Below are positions 58,263 to 64,000 of a DNA stretch of 64,000 nt, in pieces. Both the position numbers and the translations under genes were made by a program. The notes beneath the pieces were generated by a model. It had not been told where the DNA came from and did not search any database. It saw only the letters and a list, made by a program, of their open reading frames with translations. Every line of letters begins with the position of its first letter. The stretch's first letter is position 1. The stretch covers positions 1,449,318 to 1,513,317 of the forward strand of contig CM049314.1 in NCBI GenBank assembly GCA_026874595.1. The letters are read 5' to 3'. The stretch comes from Sipunculus nudus. Its lineage: Eukaryota; Annelida; Sipuncula; Golfingiida; Sipunculidae.

Positions 58263-59900
58263 TTCCCGATATATGTGGTTTTATGTGTTGAAACTGACGC
58301 ACAAATGGACGCTGGGGAGAGAGGAAAGGTCAGAGGTCAACCAAAAATGAGGGCGCAGCAGTTCACATATGACCCGATCATAATTCCGAATTTTAAAATT
58401 CTGCCCAGTGGTTACGGAGGAGCTCTCCGGAAACCTATGCGGCGGCGTGCAACTGAAAACATAATATCCACGAAACTCTGTTTTGGCGGATACAATAATG
58501 CCCATCCACTGATCGCGTCCATGAAGGGTTTATATCAATTATCGATAATGATATCGATGGTTATCGTCAATAAATAGCGATACATTTTAGAATGGGAAAA
58601 CATTTCATTATAACTTGATATATCTAAACATTTCACTTGAACCATCGATTCAGAACTAGATATTTGCTGAGCGATCACTGGAAGCTACCGTTGAACTTTT
58701 GGGACTTCAGTTAAGTATTTATTTAGTTGCAGCCGTTTAAAGAGACTTTGTTTGATATTAGTTATGTATTAATTCTTTGATTATTTGTCACTGTAAATAT
58801 TGTATATATATATTAATACAGCACCATTTTTGCACTTAAACTCTAGTTGTGTTAATCTGAGAATATGTGTCTGAGGTTTTGTGTTATGGTTCGGCCTGTC
58901 AGATTTGCCATGTGAAAGAGAACCGTAACAATATCCATATTTCACACCAACTTCACTAATACATAACGTCTAATGTATGGATACACTCGTACACGCTCAG
59001 CAGGGGCTGATTTAGGGAAGGGGACAGGGGGCGCCTCTTTTTTCGATCAAAAATATATGATGAAATGGAACATTACACGCTTAATAACGAAAATAAAAAA
59101 AAAACAGTCCCCAGGCTTTTTAAACTACCCCAGAATGCATCGCTACAACCTGGTAGTTAAAACTCTTAATATACCAATCCCTCGTCATCTATTTAAGCTT
59201 CCACATAATAATATTGAGGAACATTTTTATTTAAATACAGATATTACATTTTATTATTTTTTTCATTGGCAGCGTTAATCAAGAATATTCCCTGTTAACT
59301 ATGTCGGTTACGTCCATGTAAAAGCGTAACTTATTTCAGCGCACGCGAGATTGCCAGTGAGCATATTGTTGATTTATATATGACAAATAAATAAGAGCAG
59401 ACATCAAGGGGAACGCAGTATCTGGGGCGTCCCTGACGTCGTATATCTTGCACCTTGTAGTGCTCTTAATCACTCAGACGCAAGATTATTTATATTCACA
59501 AGGCCGGGACAGTACACCATGATGAGAATCGTAATCCCTTATTGAATTTTTTGTCCCATAAAAGTTCTCACGTGTCTACCACAAGTAAACAAATGGCAAT
59601 GTTCATTTTATATTTAAGAAAGAAGCTCTGACACTTTGTATTTCTCTACTTCATAGTAAAGTAATACCATGTTATCACTCGAAAAATCTAAGGAATGCAA
59701 GCCTCCGCCATGTGATCCCCAATCCGTATTAACATTCACTTATTCGGCCCATATGCCCTGGTCCATTCGTGCATAAGTGTCTGTACATTTGTGAATATTC
59801 TTTGATGACGTTTCTGTCACTGGATCATGTGCAGGATTCACACCAAATTCTAATAGATTCTTTTTTAACCTATTCCCGAGGATTTCATGAGATTCTGTTC
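58263..59900. other. Unassigned sequence
   Basis: No gene recognised. A CAGGGGGCGCCTC word lies at about 59024-59036. The rest is AT-rich without recognisable family content. Confidence 0.35.
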
Positions 59901-59944
59901 ATGATTGCATGAGTTATGTTTTGAACAAACACCCCATTCACATT

Positions 59945-59998
59945 CAAAAAGGCACACACATAAACACACGCAGACACACATGCACGCACACACACAAG
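59945..59998. repeat. Imperfect (CA)n microsatellite
   Basis: CACACACATAAACACACGCA-type stretch. On the other strand it gives a Cys/Val-rich reading that should not be taken as protein. Confidence 0.8.
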
Positions 59999-59999
59999 C

Positions 60000-60215
60000 A
60001 GAACACGGCTGCTGTGCGGGCGGGCCGTTCTGGCTTGTGTTTTTGTTCCCTCGGGCGGCGGTGCGTTTTTCCCCCTTTTGCAGGTGCTGACAAGTAGTCG
60101 GACTTGTGTACAGGTCCTGGAAGCGCGCGCTGTTGAGTTTCCAGGCCGGGCGGAAGCCGAAGCCCCCTCCGGTTTAGGAGAGTGGCGGGAGTTCCGTTGA
60201 CTGGCAGCTGGTGAA
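60000..60215. other. GC- and CpG-rich patch
   Basis: Locally much richer in GC and CpG than its surroundings (GCGGGCGGGCCGTTCTGGC, GGGCGGCGGTGCG, GAAGCGCGCGCTG). It could be a CpG-island promoter or a first exon of a gene leaving the window, but no splice or coding signal was convincing. Confidence 0.35.
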
Positions 60216-61540
60216 TTCTGCTAAACGACATTTGCGGAAGGACAATTAAATGTGACATGACATGAAACGAGTTGTATTTGAGAGATTTGCGTGGCAATGA
60301 GACGAATGAAGGAGGGAGGAAGGCAATCCAGAAGGAAGAGGGAATTTTTGACACAGAAATAAATATATTAATTTTCCCTAAAAAATTGTGTGTTGTTTTG
60401 AATTTTAAAAATGCTGGCGTGAGGACAGGTGTGCGCGAGCGTGAAAATGATTGGTGGATTTTTGCGGCCATTATATATTTATGGGTATTAAAATAATTAA
60501 AATATAAAATTAATATTTCTGTGTTTTCTTAAGCGGCGGTCGGGAAAATTTGTTTTTTAGGGGGGGGGGGGGGCTGATAAATTAGAGGTGATAAAAAATT
60601 GACATGTCAAAAAGCGCGTCATTTTCAGATATTTTATAAAAAAAATAGAGCGACATTTTTATTCACTTCCGCCCTGAAAAAGGATGATTGAAATTATGTC
60701 TGGTGTCCGTTGTACCACCCTCGGGAGCTGGGTTGCCTGTATACAAAGCGTATTTTCGGCGGGATGAATTTAATGATATTATATAGTCTATATGTCATGC
60801 CGGCAAATTGCCGCACCTATGTGAATAATGTCGGCGTGTTTGACTTGCCCGAGATATAATTGCGAGATATGCTAAACCTCGGCGTGGTTTATTTATTTGG
60901 CCTCAAAAGAAACCAATCCTGGCCGGTATCGTCGGAGGACGCGCTCTTTCGATTTCCTGGGAAGGATGACCTCGTTTGACTCCAGTAGTGAACCGGGACA
61001 TATTTTGGGCTCGACTGAAATTTGACAATTTCCTAAAAAAAAAATTGACACGGACGATCACAACTTAAAATATTTTTATTTTACAAAAGTCTGGCGTCCA
61101 TTGTACCCTGCCCGGAAGCCGGGATACCGATGGAAGCCTGAAAGTTAGGGCAAGTTAGGGCAAACGACAACCCCCCCCCCCCACACCCTTTCTTTAAAAT
61201 ATATTCTTAGTTGCCATACTGACACATCTGGATACTGCATAGGTATAATGGTACGATTTATCAACCGAAAACACACAAAAAAATAACAAACAATTCATTG
61301 AAAATAAATATTTTATTCAATAAACGGATTCGTGTCTTTATTATTATATACTCAAATAATATTCAGAATTTTGCTTTTCATGATAATTGATACAAATATC
61401 AACCCACCGGCTGGGATTACCCGCCATATTATTACAATCACAGGCAACATGAACCGACACCGGCCTTGTCACCCTGCTCCGACCCGCATAGATGCAAAGA
61501 TTTGGGACCTCAAAGGAGTTTTGTCGAAGAGCGGCTTATT
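60216..61540. other. Unassigned sequence with G- and C-runs
   Basis: Poly-G near 60561-60572 and poly-C near 61171-61182. Two weakly similar blocks, CTGGTGTCCGTTGTACCACC (60699) and CTGGCGTCCATTGTACCCTG (61090), suggest an old dispersed repeat. No gene recognised. Confidence 0.35.
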
Positions 61541-61544
61541 TAAC

Positions 61545-62300
61545 GCATGGCAAATCGGCTTTTCTGGGCAGAACATTTCCACAATTTTCACCCGGGGTTT
61601 GTACTACAGCTACCCTCTGGCACCCACCAGCTCGCATTGCTAAGCACAGGGCCCAACTCCTTCAGCAAAAAGTCTCACACCACTTTGAAATTTAAAAAAA
61701 AAGTGCTCAGACTGGATCTGGTGATTTTCAGCCATCTGCTTTTCCAATAATGCCCACACACTAATGGTTCTGTTGTCGTTCGGTCAGGATTTACACCAAT
61801 ATTCAGGAAAAACAAGCTATTTTACACTGCTCCAACAAATACAGGATTTCAACCACCCACAACCTGCTCAACACGTCAACTATCTATTGTATACCTGCTA
61901 ATTGGCCTTTCTTGGCCCAACATTTCCACACTTTTCAACCCATACGCCAGGTGTTTGTACCACAGCAACCCTCTGACTCCCATCAACTCTCATTGCAAAG
62001 CACAGGGCCCAAGTGCTTCAGCAAAATGTCTCACACCATTTTGAAATTTAAAGAAAGTGCTCAGACTGGAAATTGGTGATTTCAGCCATCTGCTTTTCCA
62101 CCTGCAATTGTTCTGCTGTCATTCAGTCAGGTTTACACCAATATTCAGGAAAAACAAGCTATTTTACACTGCTCCAACAAATACCGGATTTCAACCACCA
62201 ACAACATGATATAAAGGGCCATTATCTAAGGTACACATCAAAATGGCCTTCCTGGACACAACTTTTCCACACTATTCAACACACACATCTGATTTTTCAT
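61545..62300 (+). repeat. ~345-bp tandem duplication, 2.2 copies
   Basis: Copy 1 from about 61561 and copy 2 from about 61908 share CACAGGGCCCAA, AAGTGCTCAGACTGG, CAGCCATCTGCTTTTCCA, CACCAATATTCAGGAAAAAC and AAGCTATTTTACACTGCTCC. A third partial copy starts at about 62244 (CCTGGACACAACTTTTCCAC). No coding content. Confidence 0.85.
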
Positions 62301-62384
62301 CCATAGCACTTTGCTCCGAACCACTTGTAACATATGCTCTGTTACAGAGCCTCTGAAACTCTTGTTTCGGGCAGGTGGCCTATT

Positions 62385-62790
62385 TAACTAAGTGCACATA
62401 GACAAGTGCTCTTTGACAACTTGTGCACATACACAATTTCTCGTAAACCACAATTACACATAGATAACTTTCATTGGACAGCAAATTGCACATAGACAAT
62501 TGCCATAAGACAACACTTGCTCAAAAACAACTGCTCGTAGACAACTTGTGCGCATAGACAACTGTTCTTAGACAAAAACTATACATAGACAACTGCTCTT
62601 AGACAATTTGTGCACGTAGACAACTTACATTGGACAACAATTGCACATAGACAACTGCTCATACACATCAACTGCACATAGACAACTTCCATCGACAACA
62701 AGTGCACAAGTTGTGGACATAGACACCTTCCATTAGATAATAAGTTCACATAGACAACTGTTCTAAGACAACTTGCGCACATAGACAACT
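62385..62790. repeat. Irregular array of ACATAGACAACT words
   Basis: CACATAGACAACTG/TTCC/TTGT words recur about every 20-45 bp with variable spacers (CTCTTAGACAACTTGTG, CCATTGGACAACA). Degenerate minisatellite; open frames on the minus strand are by-products. Confidence 0.8.
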
Positions 62791-62829
62791 GCAAGTATAT
62801 GCAAAATCCATGCATGTATATCAAATTTA

Positions 62830-64000
62830 CAGGTTCTTAATGAAATATATAATGTAATAAATAAATTGAACTTTTGTTTACATTTGATGATAAAAAAAAA
62901 GAACTATCACCATCTGCTAACCAATATACTCTTACAATCCCAGCGGTAACAGTTGCATGATATTTTAACTCTCCGCAAATTGTCCATGAATTCTACGCGA
63001 ATTCTCCAGCTCTCCGCGTTTTAGACAGACCCATATAGACATTTGTTTTAAATAATGACATACAAACTGGCATAACATTTTATGGATACCAGTATAATTG
63101 TGGGTTACTGGACCATCCAAGCCCACTGGTAGGATAACATGGATTCCCAATAATATTTGAATGACCGTTTCCTAAGCTGGAACGGGTTCATAAGGTCTCT
63201 GTGATTTTTTTATTGCAATTTCCCAGGTATTCGGACTGAAAATGGCCCAATCCTTCATTCATTCTCCAGCCTCTTCCAGCGTTCCGGGTATAAAAAATAG
63301 CCCCCCTCATGCCTATTCCAGCTAGGATTTCTTTCTTTGGGGTCAAAACAATTCAACTACAGCTTGGGATTACCTGTTCCTCTTAAATATCCATCGCGCC
63401 CATGTCAAAATGCACCGTCACATTCACAAACGTGTGGCAGGCGGGACAAAAATTGACAGCTCTCCTCCCTAACATCAGAAAAATAAATATAATAAGTTTG
63501 CCAAAAGTTTATTGACCAAAATATACAGAAAACCTTAATATAGTGAAGACAAACGCAGTATGACGTCAGAGCTTCCCGCATTATGAAGCCCTTTTTTAGT
63601 TTATATCGTCTCCAATACATCTTATTGGCTTTCACTCAGGCCACATGGCAAGTTACGCCTATATTAAAAAGAAGACACATTAACCTGTAAACTTAATTTT
63701 TTAAACTTCCTATTATTATAATGCCATAGCGGTGACGTGACGCTATGACGTGATTACATGATTGTGACATCCTCGTTTTCTCACGAGCGATAAACCGAAA
63801 AGTTGAATTACCCTGCTTATCAACAAGGAATATCTTAGTTAATGTTGTGGTAGTGTGGGCCACAGGCCAAAGAAAACGTGATTAACTGAACAGGAAACAC
63901 TCCTCAACCCAGCTGTAAACAGACCAATAATATACACCGGCAGTTTATCATGTCAAAATATTCAATGCCAGGTGCCGAAAATAAAGAACGAACCTGACCA
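62830..64000. other. Unassigned sequence at the right end
   Basis: No coding region, RNA gene or repeat family recognised. Confidence 0.35.

Noticed and set aside
58134..58577. Plus-strand open frame of 147 residues
   Set aside because: The first part lies in the 275-bp tandem repeat; the rest shows no protein-like conservation.
60000..60215. Promoter or first exon of another gene
   Set aside because: GC content is suggestive, but no initiator, coding or splice signal could be supported, so it was kept only as a GC-rich patch.
59944..60471. Minus-strand open frame of 175 residues
   Set aside because: The C-terminal third is a CA-repeat translation and the middle is GC-rich; no domain, no splice support, no family resemblance.

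Overview
The window looks like nuclear DNA of an invertebrate animal, most likely a marine lophotrochozoan and probably a bivalve mollusc. This rests on long GT-AG introns in AT-rich DNA, a coral-type catalase-lipoxygenase fusion gene, duplicated animal GT11 fucosyltransferases, many tRNA-derived SINEs, LINE and pogo-like relics, and abundant minisatellites. The assignment is an inference; no ribosomal or mitochondrial marker is present.

Three protein genes can be supported, all on the + strand. (1) A ten-exon gene at 1653-17173 encodes a 1079-residue protein colinear with the coral allene oxide synthase-lipoxygenase fusion: catalase-like heme domain, PLAT domain, lipoxygenase domain. The frame is open through ten exons with consistent splice phases, yet key metal-site residues are changed in both catalytic domains. 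It may be a double pseudoenzyme or an enzyme with altered chemistry. (2, 3) Two paralogous alpha-1,2-fucosyltransferases of family GT11, each with one coding exon, lie at 41702-42682 and 51168-52154.

Region by region: 1-1.65 kb has nothing recognised. 1.65-17.2 kb is the fusion gene; four of its nine introns carry unrelated minisatellites (52, 82, 44 and 49 bp units) and one carries a TA-flanked MITE. 18.5-26.5 kb is a mobile-element cluster: a tRNA-headed SINE, an eroded minus-strand LINE, a solo LTR with target duplication ACAT, a 421-bp miniature LTR element (TRIM) with duplication GTAC whose LTRs contain a tRNA-like A box and B box, a 5'-truncated SINE, and a second solo LTR. 27.2-28.8 kb is a LINE fragment. 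31.9-34.7 kb is a decayed pogo/Tigger-like transposase whose C-terminal coding segment has expanded into about 50 copies of a 42-bp unit. 36.0-40.7 kb is a CR1-like LINE with PHD, SGNH-esterase, endonuclease and reverse transcriptase domains. 41.4-53.1 kb is the fucosyltransferase pair, separated by LTR remnants and by a composite ~325-bp repeat whose units carry CTCF-like motifs. 54.3-58.3 kb holds three more tandem arrays (31, 71 and ~275 bp). 61.5-62.8 kb holds a ~345-bp duplication and an irregular array. The rest shows no recognisable feature.

The most notable items are the fusion protein with altered metal ligands in both domains, the TRIM with internal Pol III-type promoter boxes in its LTRs, and two minisatellites whose origin can be read directly: one from an exon-intron junction and one from a transposase coding region.
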